The position numbers and the translations under genes are program-made. A DNA stretch of 64,000 nt, taken from contig NZ_JAMDLH010000001.1 in NCBI RefSeq assembly GCF_023721755.1, positions 1,054,001-1,118,000 of the forward strand, in the 5' to 3' direction. This DNA is from Pleomorphomonas sp. NRK KF1. GTDB lineage: Bacteria; Pseudomonadota; Alphaproteobacteria; Rhizobiales; Pleomorphomonadaceae. This document shows, one piece after another, positions 49,492 through 59,740 of this stretch (position 1 is its first letter; each line of letters opens with the position of its first letter). The notes under the pieces are model-generated. The model saw only the letters and a list, made by a program, of their open reading frames with translations, was not told the origin of the DNA and did not search any database.

Positions 49492-50415
49492 TCAAGCCTT
49501 GCGACCCGAAAACATCGTCGCCGTGTAGACCACCAGCGCCGCCCAGATGAACATGAAGGCGACGAGCTTGCCGACCGAGAACGGCTCGTGGAACACGAAG
49601 ACGGCTGTCAGAAAGATCATCGACGGCGCGATATACTGCATGAGACCGATGGTCGAGTAGCGCAGAAGCCGCGCGCCATAGACGAACAGGATGAGCGGCA
49701 CCGCCGTCACGAGGCCAGACGCCGCCAGCAGCAGCGTGTCGGAGGCCGTGGTCACCTCCCCTGTCCCCATGAAGTGTCCGCTGCCAGTGGCCGCAAGCCA
49801 GCCGACGTACGCAAGCGCCAAGGGCGAAATCAGAACGACTTCCAGAAGGAAGCCGTGTGTCGGCCCGATCGGCAGCGTTTTCTTGAGATAGCCGTAGATG
49901 CCGAATGAGAGGGCCAGCGCCAGCGACACCCAGGGCAGGCCGCCGCTCTCCACGGTCATCAGACCGACGCCGAAGACCGCGAGCGCGACGGCGAACACCT
50001 GGGCGCGGCTCAATCGCTCGCCGAGAAAGATCGTCCCAAGGGCAACGTTGACCAGCGGATTGATGAAGTAGCCGAGCGCCGATTCGAGCGCCCTGCCCGA
50101 CCCGATCGCCCAGACGTAGATCGCCCAGTTCACCGAGATGAGGCTGGCCGTGAGAAACCCCATGGCGAGCGTGCGCGGCTGCCGGAACACCGTCAGAAAG
50201 CTGCCGAAGCCGCCCTGGGCGACGACGATCGCCACCGTGATCGGCACCGACCACAGCACGCGATGGGCCACCACCTCGTAGGGCGAGATGTGGGCGACGG
50301 CCTTCATGTAGAAGGGCAGAAATCCCCAGAGAAGGTAGGCCGAGAAGGCAAAGGCGAAGCCGCGATAGCGGCCGAGACCAGCCGGAACAGCGGCTTGGGC
50401 GGATGTCATGGTCAT
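49492..50415 (-). CDS. rarD: RarD-type EamA transporter
   Basis: This 307-residue inner-membrane protein has about ten helices. It matches RarD through FSAYLLWGFLPFYMKAVAHI, EVVAHRVLWSVPIT, NWAIYVWAIGSGRALESALG, YFINPLVNVALGTIFLGERL and LMQYIAPSMIFLTAVFVFHE. RarD is annotated in relation to chloramphenicol resistance, but its natural substrate is unknown. Starts at 50415 (MTMTSAQ) and 50409 are both possible. Confidence 0.9.
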   Translation of the reverse strand: MTMTSAQAAVPAGLGRYRGFAFAFSAYLLWGFLPFYMKAVAHISPYEVVAHRVLWSVPITVAIVVAQGGFGSFLTVFRQPRTLAMGFLTASLISVNWAIYVWAIGSGRALESALGYFINPLVNVALGTIFLGERLSRAQVFAVALAVFGVGLMTVESGGLPWVSLALALSFGIYGYLKKTLPIGPTHGFLLEVVLISPLALAYVGWLAATGSGHFMGTGEVTTASDTLLLAASGLVTAVPLILFVYGARLLRYSTIGLMQYIAPSMIFLTAVFVFHEPFSVGKLVAFMFIWAALVVYTATMFSGRKA

Positions 50416-50456
50416 GATTCCGGACAATGGCCGGCGGTGCCGGACGGCGCCACCCG

Positions 50457-50495
50457 AAAAGCCGAAGCGGCGGCCGGTTGCCCGACCGCCGCTTC
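50457..50495 (-). terminator. Rho-independent terminator after hppA
   Basis: GAAGCGGCGG pairs with CCGCCGCTTC around a 12-base loop and, on the minus strand, is followed by GGCTTTTC. It starts 28 bases after the hppA stop. Confidence 0.75.
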
Positions 50496-50522
50496 GTTCA
50501 GTCGCAATACTGATGTGGTCTA

Positions 50523-52661
<2,139 letters not shown>

Positions 52662-52675
52662 GATCCCTCCGCAGT

Positions 52676-52763
52676 GCCGGACGCTCGAGGGTCCGGCCTT
52701 GGCGCCACGAACCGAAGGCGAACGCCCCTTGGGAACCTGACGGTTCCCGTGCCCGTTCGCCTT
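52676..52763 (-). ncRNA. Structured 5' leader of hppA: nested hairpin plus a second hairpin before the ribosome site
   Basis: AAGGCGAACG (52715-52724) pairs perfectly with CGTTCGCCTT (52754-52763). Inside lies a second perfect stem, GGGAACC (52731-52737) with GGTTCCC (52742-52748), around TGAC. Nearer the gene, GCCGGAC (52676-52682) pairs with GTCCGGC (52691-52697), ending 15 bases before the ATG and next to the Shine-Dalgarno. There is no T tract, so these are not terminators. The form suggests a translational or ligand-controlled leader; I do not recognise a known class. Confidence 0.5.
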
Positions 52764-52985
52764 GGGAGCGACCCTCTTGTCCACCGCCTTGCTGAAATGG
52801 GTCGACACACGACGTCGACCCCGTTCCGCGGCCGGATACGAGGGCGGGATTACCGATATAGCCTCGTTTGGTGGCGTCAAGGGCGTGAAAGCCCGAAGCC
52901 TACGATTTTATCGTTTTGTCCCCATTCGGCACGAAAATGCGGCCGCTTCGCTTCGTTGCCGCCGAAACCGGGCGGTTCCGCGCAC
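52764..52985. other. Upstream region of hppA
   Basis: With the leader, this completes a 324-base gap between hppA and the YqaA-type gene. It should contain the hppA promoter. I see a locally AT-rich stretch near 52895-52925 but no hexamer pair or operator that I would defend. Confidence 0.3.
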
Positions 52986-53567
52986 TCAGACGACGTAGCG
53001 CGCCGCCACGAATCCACCAACGATGATGATCAGCAGCCCCCACATTACCGCATCGAGGCGACGCTCGATGAACTGGCGGACCGGCTCGCCGTAAAGACGC
53101 AGCAGAAAGGCGACGAGGAAGAAGCGGGCGCCACGCGTGATCGCGCAGAGCAGCACGAAGAGCGGGAAATTATAGGCGGCAAAGCCCGAGGCGATGGTGA
53201 CCAGCTTGAACGGGATGGGCGTCAGTCCCTTGATCAGGATGATCCAGGCGCCATAGTGGGCGTAGGCCGCGCGGAAGTCGTCGAAACTCTGGCCGTAGCC
53301 GTAGACGCGGATCAGCCAGGCTCCCACGCTATCGAACAGGAAAAGACCGATGGAATAGCCGAGGATGCCGCCGAGCACGGAGGCAACGGTGCAGATCAGT
53401 GCGTAGGTGAAAGCCTTGTCGCGGCGGGCCAGCACCATCGGCACCAGCATCACGTCGGGCGGGATCGGGAAGAACGAGCTTTCCGCGAAGGAAACGGCGG
53501 CGAGCCATGTGCCGGCCTTGCGGCTGCCAGCCAGCGACATGGTCCAATCGTAGAGCTTGCGGAACAT
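52986..53567 (-). CDS. YqaA/DedA-type membrane protein
   Basis: This 193-residue protein has four to five membrane helices and a VTT (SNARE-associated) domain: FAESSFFPIPPDVMLVPMVL, then GGILGYSIGLFLFDSVG, FKLVTIASGFAAYNFPLFVL and RGARFFLVAFLLRLYG. Such proteins are thought to move lipids or support envelope proton-motive force. GGAGG lies 6 bases before ATG 53567; the upstream extension is unsupported. Confidence 0.88.
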   Translation of the reverse strand: MFRKLYDWTMSLAGSRKAGTWLAAVSFAESSFFPIPPDVMLVPMVLARRDKAFTYALICTVASVLGGILGYSIGLFLFDSVGAWLIRVYGYGQSFDDFRAAYAHYGAWIILIKGLTPIPFKLVTIASGFAAYNFPLFVLLCAITRGARFFLVAFLLRLYGEPVRQFIERRLDAVMWGLLIIIVGGFVAARYVV

Positions 53568-53731
53568 CGGCCCTCCGGAAAAACAAAGAAAAACAACGAT
53601 TCGGGGAAACAATCGGCGGCTACCCAAACGGAGCCCGGCGCAGGTCTAGCGACTCGCCCGTGGCGACGCAAGCCGGACAGCCGCTTGCGCGTCCGCTTGG
53701 TTGGAAACTTAGCAACTTTCGGGCCGACACC

Positions 53732-54727
53732 CTAGAAGTGGCGGTATGACCCCGACCCGAGGTCGGCGAGCGCCGAATGGTCGCCCCGAACCACGGCGCC
53801 CTCGCCCTGCCGGGCCCGGCCGATCGCGGTGGCGTTCACCCCCACCGAGGCCGCGGCCGCGAGGAAAGTGCCAACCTTGGCCTCGGGAATGGACAATGCC
53901 AGCTCGTAGTCGTCGCCGCCGGTCAGGGCAACGGAGAGAAGGCGCGGATCGACGGCAATCGCCGCCTGCGCGGCGGCCGACAACGGCACGCGGCCTGCGT
54001 CGATCTCGATGGCGACTCCGGAGGCGGCGGCCATCTTGCCGAGGTCGCCAACAAGACCATCGGAAATATCCATGCCGCCCGACGCGCAGTCGGCCGCCGC
54101 AGACGCCAGAGCGCCGCGCGGCTGGGGCAGCAGGTAACGATCGAGAAGATGGTCGCGATGTTCGGCGGAAAGTCCCAGTCGGCCGGAAAGCGCCGGGTCG
54201 AGGCGCAGGGAGAGGCCGAGAGCAGCGTCTCCGATGGTGCCGGTGACGACGATAACCTCACCGGCCTGCGCACCACCGCGCCGGACCATGCCGTCTTGCC
54301 TGACCTCGCCGATCGCCGTCACCGACAGCGTCAGGCCGGCCGGCGAGCGCACCGTGTCGCCACCATAGAGCGAGATGCCATAGATCGCCTGGTCGGCGGC
54401 GAGCCCGGCGCCCAAGGCGTCGATTTCCTCGGCGGTGAAATCCTTGGGAAGACCGAGAGCCAGAAGATAGCCGACCGGCGCCGCGCCCTTCGCGGCGAGA
54501 TCTGAGAGGTTGACGCGCAAGGCCTTGCGCGCCACCGCGTCCCACGGATCCTCGGCAAAGAAATGGACGCCGCTCACCACCTCGTCCTTGGTCAGCACGA
54601 GATCGAGGCCGGGGCGCGGGCGGTAGAAGGCGGCGTCGTCGGTCAGCCCCAAGGCGCCATCGGCCGCAAGCGGCGCAAAGACCCGAGCGATCAGTTCGAA
54701 CTCGCCAAGGCCGTCCGCCGCCGTCAT
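53732..54727 (-). CDS. thiL: Thiamine-monophosphate kinase
   Basis: This 331-residue enzyme makes thiamine diphosphate, the cofactor of the pyruvate dehydrogenase at the other end of the window. Family motifs are ADGALGLTDDAAFYRP near the start, LVLTKDEVVSGVHFF, RVNLSDLAAKGAAPVGYLLA, and CASGGMDISDGLVGDLGKM. Its ATG follows the nusB stop by one base, so the two genes are coupled. A longer reading into nusB is not needed. Confidence 0.95.
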   Translation of the reverse strand: MTAADGLGEFELIARVFAPLAADGALGLTDDAAFYRPRPGLDLVLTKDEVVSGVHFFAEDPWDAVARKALRVNLSDLAAKGAAPVGYLLALGLPKDFTAEEIDALGAGLAADQAIYGISLYGGDTVRSPAGLTLSVTAIGEVRQDGMVRRGGAQAGEVIVVTGTIGDAALGLSLRLDPALSGRLGLSAEHRDHLLDRYLLPQPRGALASAAADCASGGMDISDGLVGDLGKMAAASGVAIEIDAGRVPLSAAAQAAIAVDPRLLSVALTGGDDYELALSIPEAKVGTFLAAAASVGVNATAIGRARQGEGAVVRGDHSALADLGSGSYRHF

Positions 54728-54728
54728 G

Positions 54729-55229
54729 TCAGGCTCCCTCTTTGGGGAACTCGTCGGGACGGATTTCGTGGGCGATGCGATCGAGCACGCCGTTGACGAG
54801 ACGGGGCTCGTCATCCTCGAAAAAGGCGCGGGCAACGTCGATATACTCGGAAATGATGACCCGGCCCGGCACGTCGCCGCGCTTCAGGAGCTCATAGGTG
54901 CCGCAGCGCAGGATGGCGCGCAGCGTCGCATCGACGCGCTTGAGCGGCCAGTCCTCGACCAGCGCCGTATGCACCATGGGATCGACCGTCCGCTGGTCGG
55001 CGACGACACCGCCGACGATATCGCGGAACCAGCCGGCATCCGCCTGCCTGTACTCGAAGCCGTCGAGCTCCTTGCCCAGGCGGAAGGCCTCGAACTCATG
55101 CACCACTTCCATGAGGTCGCCGCCGCCGATCTCAAGCTGGTAGAGCGCCTGCACGGCGGCGAGGCGGGCAGCCCCGCGCTGGTTGGCCGGACGCGGCTCG
55201 GATCTGGCGCCGGATCGGTCGTCGTTCAT
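54729..55229 (-). CDS. nusB: Transcription antitermination protein NusB
   Basis: This 166-residue all-helical protein binds boxA RNA with NusE in ribosomal antitermination. Landmarks are [39 protein letters not shown] and [20 protein letters not shown] plus a VNGVLDRIA end. ATG 55229 matches the family; the long upstream frame is a shadow. The usual partner ribH is not adjacent. Confidence 0.95.
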   Translation of the reverse strand: MNDDRSGARSEPRPANQRGAARLAAVQALYQLEIGGGDLMEVVHEFEAFRLGKELDGFEYRQADAGWFRDIVGGVVADQRTVDPMVHTALVEDWPLKRVDATLRAILRCGTYELLKRGDVPGRVIISEYIDVARAFFEDDEPRLVNGVLDRIAHEIRPDEFPKEGA

Positions 55230-55444
55230 GGTCCCACTGTCTCCCAGGCGGCAGGATCGACCGGCATTCAATCCGGGCTCACATCCGCGCTGAATCGTCG
55301 TTTCGGAACGCCGCCACGCTCCGGAGAGAGCGGCGCGTAAGGCGCCGCCGGCCGGCGGCTGGTCCTGATAATGCTGTGGCGGCGCAAAGACCACGGAACG
55401 ACCGGTTTGTCCAGCGGAAAACGGCACTTCCCGCGCCCTCGGTT

Positions 55445-55957
55445 TCAGCCGAGTCCCTTTTCCTTCTTCCAGCGCCGAAGCCGCTTGCGGGCGTTGTCGA
55501 AGGGCGACGCCGTGTTCAACTGGATCATGCGACCGAGCGTGTAGGTCTCGTACCACGGCTTGCCGTAGAGGTCGTGGTCGTCGGTGCCGTCGATAACGGC
55601 AAGGATGCGATCCTTCGTCGCGGCGAAACGGTCGAGCAGCCCCGGATAGGTCAGATCCGCATAGTCGGCATAGAACTTCCCGGCCAGTCGGCCGAGCTCG
55701 TTCCACTTGTAGCCGGTCTCCGGAAAGTCCACCTGTCGGCCGGCGTTCCAGCCGGCATGCCATTTCAGAACCAACTCTCCCCAGCCGACGAGATAGGCAA
55801 CGAGATCATGCACGCTCATGATCGTACCCTTGGCGTGACCTTCGAGTGTCGGCTCGCGGGTAAGCGCCTCGGGCACTCCATCCAGATCGCTACGGAGTTT
55901 CAAGTAGTTGCCGCGAATGGCTTCGGCGAGTTCGGTCTTGTTTGTGGGAACAGTCAC
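55445..55957 (-). CDS. ClbS/DfsB-family four-helix protein
   Basis: This 170-residue protein opens [18 protein letters not shown] and contains [19 protein letters not shown] and [20 protein letters not shown]. These match the DinB-like ClbS/DfsB family. The namesake ClbS protects E. coli from its own colibactin by opening a cyclopropane, while DfsB relatives have unknown roles. No biosynthetic cluster lies nearby, so a general detoxification role is only a guess. Confidence 0.85.
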   Translation of the reverse strand: MTVPTNKTELAEAIRGNYLKLRSDLDGVPEALTREPTLEGHAKGTIMSVHDLVAYLVGWGELVLKWHAGWNAGRQVDFPETGYKWNELGRLAGKFYADYADLTYPGLLDRFAATKDRILAVIDGTDDHDLYGKPWYETYTLGRMIQLNTASPFDNARKRLRRWKKEKGLG

Positions 55958-56057
55958 GTCTTTTCCCTATAATCACGGCCAACAGGTTGCCCGCCCCTAT
56001 CGGCGCTATCGCTTTTCTGGCAGAGCAGCAGGCAACTTCCGAAACGGCGGATGGGCC

Positions 56058-56705
56058 ATGCCGATCGACTATATCCTCAATGCCTTCGCGACACTTTTTG
56101 TCACCATCGATCCGGTGGGCCTCGCGCCGCTGGTGCTGGCGCTGACGGCCGGCGCCCGCCCCGAGATGCGACGCGCCATGGCCGTGCGCGCCTCGGTCAT
56201 CGCCTTTCTGGTTCTGATCGCCTTCGCCTTCGTCGGCGCCGGCATCCTGACCTTCCTCGGCATATCCATGCCGGCCTTCCGCATCGCCGGCGGTCTCTTG
56301 CTGTTCTGGATCGCCTTCGAGATGGTGTTCGAGAAGCCCAAGTCGAGCGGTTCCGACAAGGGCGGCCACGCCGACGTAGCGGTCGGTCATCCGCAGCCGA
56401 TCGGCGAGGACATCCGGCATCTCGCCGTCTTCCCGATCGCCATTCCCTTTCTTGCCGGCCCCGGCGCCATATCAGCCACCATTCTGCTGGCGGCGGACGC
56501 GCACGATCCGCTGACCATGGCGACGCTGGTGCTGATCATCGCCGCGATCATCGCCCTGTCCTTCGCCATCTTCATCGCCGCCGACCGCATCGACCGCTAT
56601 CTGGGCGACACCGGCCGCAATGTGCTGACGCGACTTCTCGGCGTCCTGCTCGCCTCGCTCGCCGTTCAGTTCGTCGCTGACGGTATCAAGGCGATCATGG
56701 CGTAA
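56058..56705 (+). CDS. MarC-family membrane protein
   Basis: This 215-residue protein has six predicted helices and the MarC pattern FATLFVTIDPVGLAPLVLAL, RIAGGLLLFWIAFEMVF and AVFPIAIPFLAGPGAISATI. Despite the old link to multiple antibiotic resistance, the function is unknown. ATG 56058 fits the family length; the open frame before it is a shadow. Confidence 0.9.
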   Translation: MPIDYILNAFATLFVTIDPVGLAPLVLALTAGARPEMRRAMAVRASVIAFLVLIAFAFVGAGILTFLGISMPAFRIAGGLLLFWIAFEMVFEKPKSSGSDKGGHADVAVGHPQPIGEDIRHLAVFPIAIPFLAGPGAISATILLAADAHDPLTMATLVLIIAAIIALSFAIFIAADRIDRYLGDTGRNVLTRLLGVLLASLAVQFVADGIKAIMA

Positions 56706-56766
56706 GCATTCGCCCGTCGGGCGGAGAGCCAGACCGAGAAAGCGTCCAGCCAGACGAGGAGGAGAC

Positions 56767-57081
56767 TTACTTCTTGGCGAAGGCAGCAGCGACGGCGGCG
56801 CGAATTGCCTTGTCCTGCTCGGCCGTGAGCTTCGCACGCGACGGTGCGTCGAAACTGTCGCCCTCGAACTGAGCCATCGCGGCCACGGAGGCCTTGCGGC
56901 ATTTGTCGACCATGGAGCTTCGGTCGATGCCTTCGACGCGGTACTGGGTATTGACGCAGTAGTCGAGGAACTTGCGCGACAGAGTGTCGCGGGAAATCGT
57001 GTCGGCGCTTGCCGGCAACGCGCTGACCAGACCGACGGCAAGCGCAACGGCGGCAACAGAACCGGAAACAACCCGCATCAT
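56767..57081 (-). CDS. Small secreted protein of unknown function
   Basis: This 104-residue protein has a Sec signal (about 1-26, VAAVALAVGLVSALPASA) and a mature part of about 78 residues. The mature part has two cysteines (LDYCVNTQYRV and VDKCRKASVAAMAQF) that could form a disulfide. A Lys/Ala-rich helix ends the protein. I do not recognise a family. It is probably periplasmic. It is convergent with marC. Confidence 0.6.
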   Translation of the reverse strand: MMRVVSGSVAAVALAVGLVSALPASADTISRDTLSRKFLDYCVNTQYRVEGIDRSSMVDKCRKASVAAMAQFEGDSFDAPSRAKLTAEQDKAIRAAVAAAFAKK

Positions 57082-57138
57082 GGCCTCATTTTGAAAGAAT
57101 CGTCAGGCCGCGCCGCGCGGCCCCGAAACGGCGGTTTC

Positions 57139-57175
57139 ATAGAGCATTTTCCGAAGGGATGGAATCACCTCAATG
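57139..57175. repeat. Partial rhizobial-type intergenic repeat
   Basis: TAGAGCATTTTCCGAAGGGA followed by TGGAATCACC resembles one arm of the dispersed Hyphomicrobiales palindromes seen more fully at 26678-26783. The matching second arm is not found, so this is a degraded or truncated copy. Confidence 0.4.
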
Positions 57176-57221
57176 CAAAGGACACGCATCGTGTTCGGAA
57201 TCTTGGCCTGTCCTTTCGGCG

Positions 57222-59309
57222 TCACAGCTTCCTGAGCCAAACCTTGGTGTCGTGAAAGGCGGCGCCGCCAAACGGCGCGATCTCATCCGACCCCGTCAGC
57301 GTATTGATGCCTACACCGCCGCCGTGCGCCCGGTTCGCCCAGATGCCCTCGGCGACCACGACGCCAGACTGCAACCCATCGAAGAGTTCGGCGTGAAGCT
57401 CGACCCGGCCACGATGGTTGCCGATCACAACCGCGTCGCCCTGGGTTATGCCGAGCCGGGCCGCATCGTCCGGCCGGACCTTGAGCGTCGGCCGCCCCTC
57501 GCGGACCGAGGACGTCGGCGTCTCGCCAAACGACGTGTTGAGGAAATTGCGCGCCGGCGCGGTAACGAGGCGGAAGGGATGCGTCTCGTCGGCCTCCTCG
57601 ACCACCGGCCAGTAGTCGGGTAGCGACGGCATCTCCCGCCAGGGACCCATGGGGCCGATGTTGGACGACTTGACGTTGGCCCAATCCGGCTTGAAGCGGA
57701 ACTTGCCGTCGGGATAGGCGAAGCCCTTCACGTAATGCGCCGTCTCGAAGTCCGGCTGCATGTCGAAGAAGCGCTTCTGTTCAAGATCGGCCAGGGTGCC
57801 GAGCCCGGAGTGCCGCAGCATCCAGTCGACATGCTCGCGCGCCGTCATCTCGAAGCCCGGATGCTCGGCGCCGAGGCGCTTCGCCAGCTCGTTGATGACA
57901 TAGACGTTTTCACGCGGACCTTCAGGCGGCTCGACGAGCTTCGGCCCGAACAGGATGCTCTGCTGCCCGCCGGCCTTGTAGATGTCGTCGTGCTCCAGGA
58001 ACATGGTGGCCGGCAGTACGATGTCGGCCACCTTGGCCGTATCGGTCATGAACTGCTCGTGGACGCAGACGAACAGATCGTCGCGCAAGAAGCCGCGCCG
58101 CACCTTTTCCTGCTCGGGCGTTACCGTCATCGGGTTGCAGTTCTGGATGATCATGGCCTTGACCGGGGGCCCGCCCTTCAAGGCGTCGGCTTCGCCGACC
58201 AGCACCGGGCCGACGCGCGAATGATCGAGGTGGCGAACGCTATGGTCTTCCACGTCCTCCCCCTCGACCATCGTCTTGTCGAGGCGGAAGATCGCGCCGT
58301 TGTTGTGGAAGGCGCCCGCCCCTTCGCGCTGCCAAAGCCCCAGCACCGTGGCGATCGACTGCGCCGCGTGCATCGAGACGACGCCGTTGCGCGACCGGGT
58401 GAAACCGTAGCCAAGACGGAAGAAGGTGCGCGGTGTCGTGCCAACCAGCTTGCCGAACGCCTCGATCTCGGCAACCGAGAGACCGGTGATCGCCGCCGCC
58501 CATTCCGGCGTCCGCGACTTGAGATGCGCCTCCAGCTCCGCCGGCGCGTCGGCATACTTTTCCATGTAGGCGCGGTCGGCATACCCATCGCGGAAGGCGA
58601 TATGCATGACGGCGCAGGCGAGCGCCGCGTCGGATCCTGGCCGCAGCACGAGGCCGAGGTCCGCCTGCCGCACGGTTTCCGTCTCATAGACGTCGACGGC
58701 GACGATCTTGGCGCCCCGGCTCTTGCGAGCGCGGATGGCGTGGGTCATCACGTTGACCTGCGTCGTCACGGCGTTGGTACCCCAGATGACGATGCAATCG
58801 GACTGCGCCATCTCGCGCGGATCCGGTCCGGCAAGACGGCCGGTGCCGGCGATCCAACCCGTCCAGGCTGGCGTCACGCAAATGGTGTCGTGGCTGCGCG
58901 AGTATTTCTTGACGTGCCGGAGCCTCTCCAAGCTGTCGCGCTGCACGAGGCCCATGGTGCCGGCATACTTGTAGGGCCAGACGCTTTCGGCGCCGAACTC
59001 CCGTTCGGCGGCCAGAAAGGCATCGGCGACGCGGTCGAGCGCCTCTTCCCAGGAGATCTCCCTGAACTTCCCCTCCCCCTTGGCGCCGACGTTGAGAAGC
59101 GGCTTCATGAGGCGTTCGGGATGATAGAGCCGTTCGGCATAGCGGCCGACCTTGGCGCAGATGACACCGGCCGTGTAGCTGTTGTCCGGCGAGCCGCGCA
59201 GCCGCCCGACCCGACCATCCGGCATCAGCTCGACATCGAGCGCGCAGGTCGACGGGCAGTCGTGCGGACAGGCGGAATGGGCGAAACCGGGGCGAAGCGA
59301 GACGTTCAT
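57222..59309 (-). CDS. Molybdopterin oxidoreductase family protein with N-terminal [4Fe-4S] motif
   Basis: This 695-residue enzyme of the DMSO-reductase superfamily has no Tat signal, so it should be cytoplasmic. The N-terminal cysteines are ACPHDCPSTCALDV and GVICAKVGRY, a C-x3-C-x3-C...C [4Fe-4S] site. Molybdopterin-binding parts include IVIWGTNAVTTQVNVMTHAI and the C-terminal RPDDAARLGITQGDAVVIGN. The substrate is unknown. No electron-transfer subunit or cofactor-biosynthesis gene lies beside it. ATG 59309 begins MNVSLRPGFAHSACPHDC; a longer reading has a weak start. Confidence 0.87.
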   Translation of the reverse strand: MNVSLRPGFAHSACPHDCPSTCALDVELMPDGRVGRLRGSPDNSYTAGVICAKVGRYAERLYHPERLMKPLLNVGAKGEGKFREISWEEALDRVADAFLAAEREFGAESVWPYKYAGTMGLVQRDSLERLRHVKKYSRSHDTICVTPAWTGWIAGTGRLAGPDPREMAQSDCIVIWGTNAVTTQVNVMTHAIRARKSRGAKIVAVDVYETETVRQADLGLVLRPGSDAALACAVMHIAFRDGYADRAYMEKYADAPAELEAHLKSRTPEWAAAITGLSVAEIEAFGKLVGTTPRTFFRLGYGFTRSRNGVVSMHAAQSIATVLGLWQREGAGAFHNNGAIFRLDKTMVEGEDVEDHSVRHLDHSRVGPVLVGEADALKGGPPVKAMIIQNCNPMTVTPEQEKVRRGFLRDDLFVCVHEQFMTDTAKVADIVLPATMFLEHDDIYKAGGQQSILFGPKLVEPPEGPRENVYVINELAKRLGAEHPGFEMTAREHVDWMLRHSGLGTLADLEQKRFFDMQPDFETAHYVKGFAYPDGKFRFKPDWANVKSSNIGPMGPWREMPSLPDYWPVVEEADETHPFRLVTAPARNFLNTSFGETPTSSVREGRPTLKVRPDDAARLGITQGDAVVIGNHRGRVELHAELFDGLQSGVVVAEGIWANRAHGGGVGINTLTGSDEIAPFGGAAFHDTKVWLRKL

Positions 59310-59740
59310 TGACAAGAAGTCCGGTGGAAAGCGGACCGCCACGTTACTGATTCCATCAGCCAAGGTCGCGCTTTTTTTGATCTGCGCCCTCAGGTTCCCC
59401 TCGGATCGCATGAGCCCGGATAGCCCAGAAGGCATAAGCGAGAACACCTAGGGCAGCGCGACATTGCAGCTGCATCTACTGAGCACGTTAAGTGTGCCTC
59501 CCATTTCCGCACTTTTTGCTCGAAACAGCGGCAAGCCGACAGTCGATTTTCTCTTCAAGCACCGAGAACTGCGAGAAATGACAATTAAAACGGCACACCA
59601 TTGCCGGATCTATGTGCAGTATCGACCAATTAACCGAAGATAAACTCCGGCCAAGCAACAACTCAACTTCCTATTGCGAGATTAGGCGGTCGTTAAACAA
59701 CCAAAAGTCTAATGTGCACGAAACAAGCAGGGGATTTGGC
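59310..59740. other. Divergent region between the molybdoenzyme and the chemoreceptor
   Basis: These 431 bases have no credible ORF. TTAACCGAAGATAAA (59630-59644) matches a CtrA box except at one position and lies about 100 bases before the chemoreceptor start. A sigma-54-like pattern near 59591 has spacing one base too short and is rejected. Confidence 0.4.
59630..59644. promoter_or_regulatory. Imperfect CtrA-like box upstream of the chemoreceptor
   Basis: The site reads TTAACCGAAGATAAA, that is TTAA-N7-TAAA, with one mismatch to TTAA-N7-TTAA. CtrA controls motility genes in alphaproteobacteria, which makes the position reasonable. Confidence 0.35.

Noticed and set aside
52662-52880. N-terminal extension of the pyrophosphatase
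   Set aside because: The added residues are basic and unlike any family member; a strong GGAGGG site directly precedes ATG 52661 and the DNA is better explained as a structured leader.
59591-59605. Sigma-54-like GGCAC...TTGC pattern before the chemoreceptor
   Set aside because: The GG-to-GC spacing is one base shorter than the strict -24/-12 requirement.
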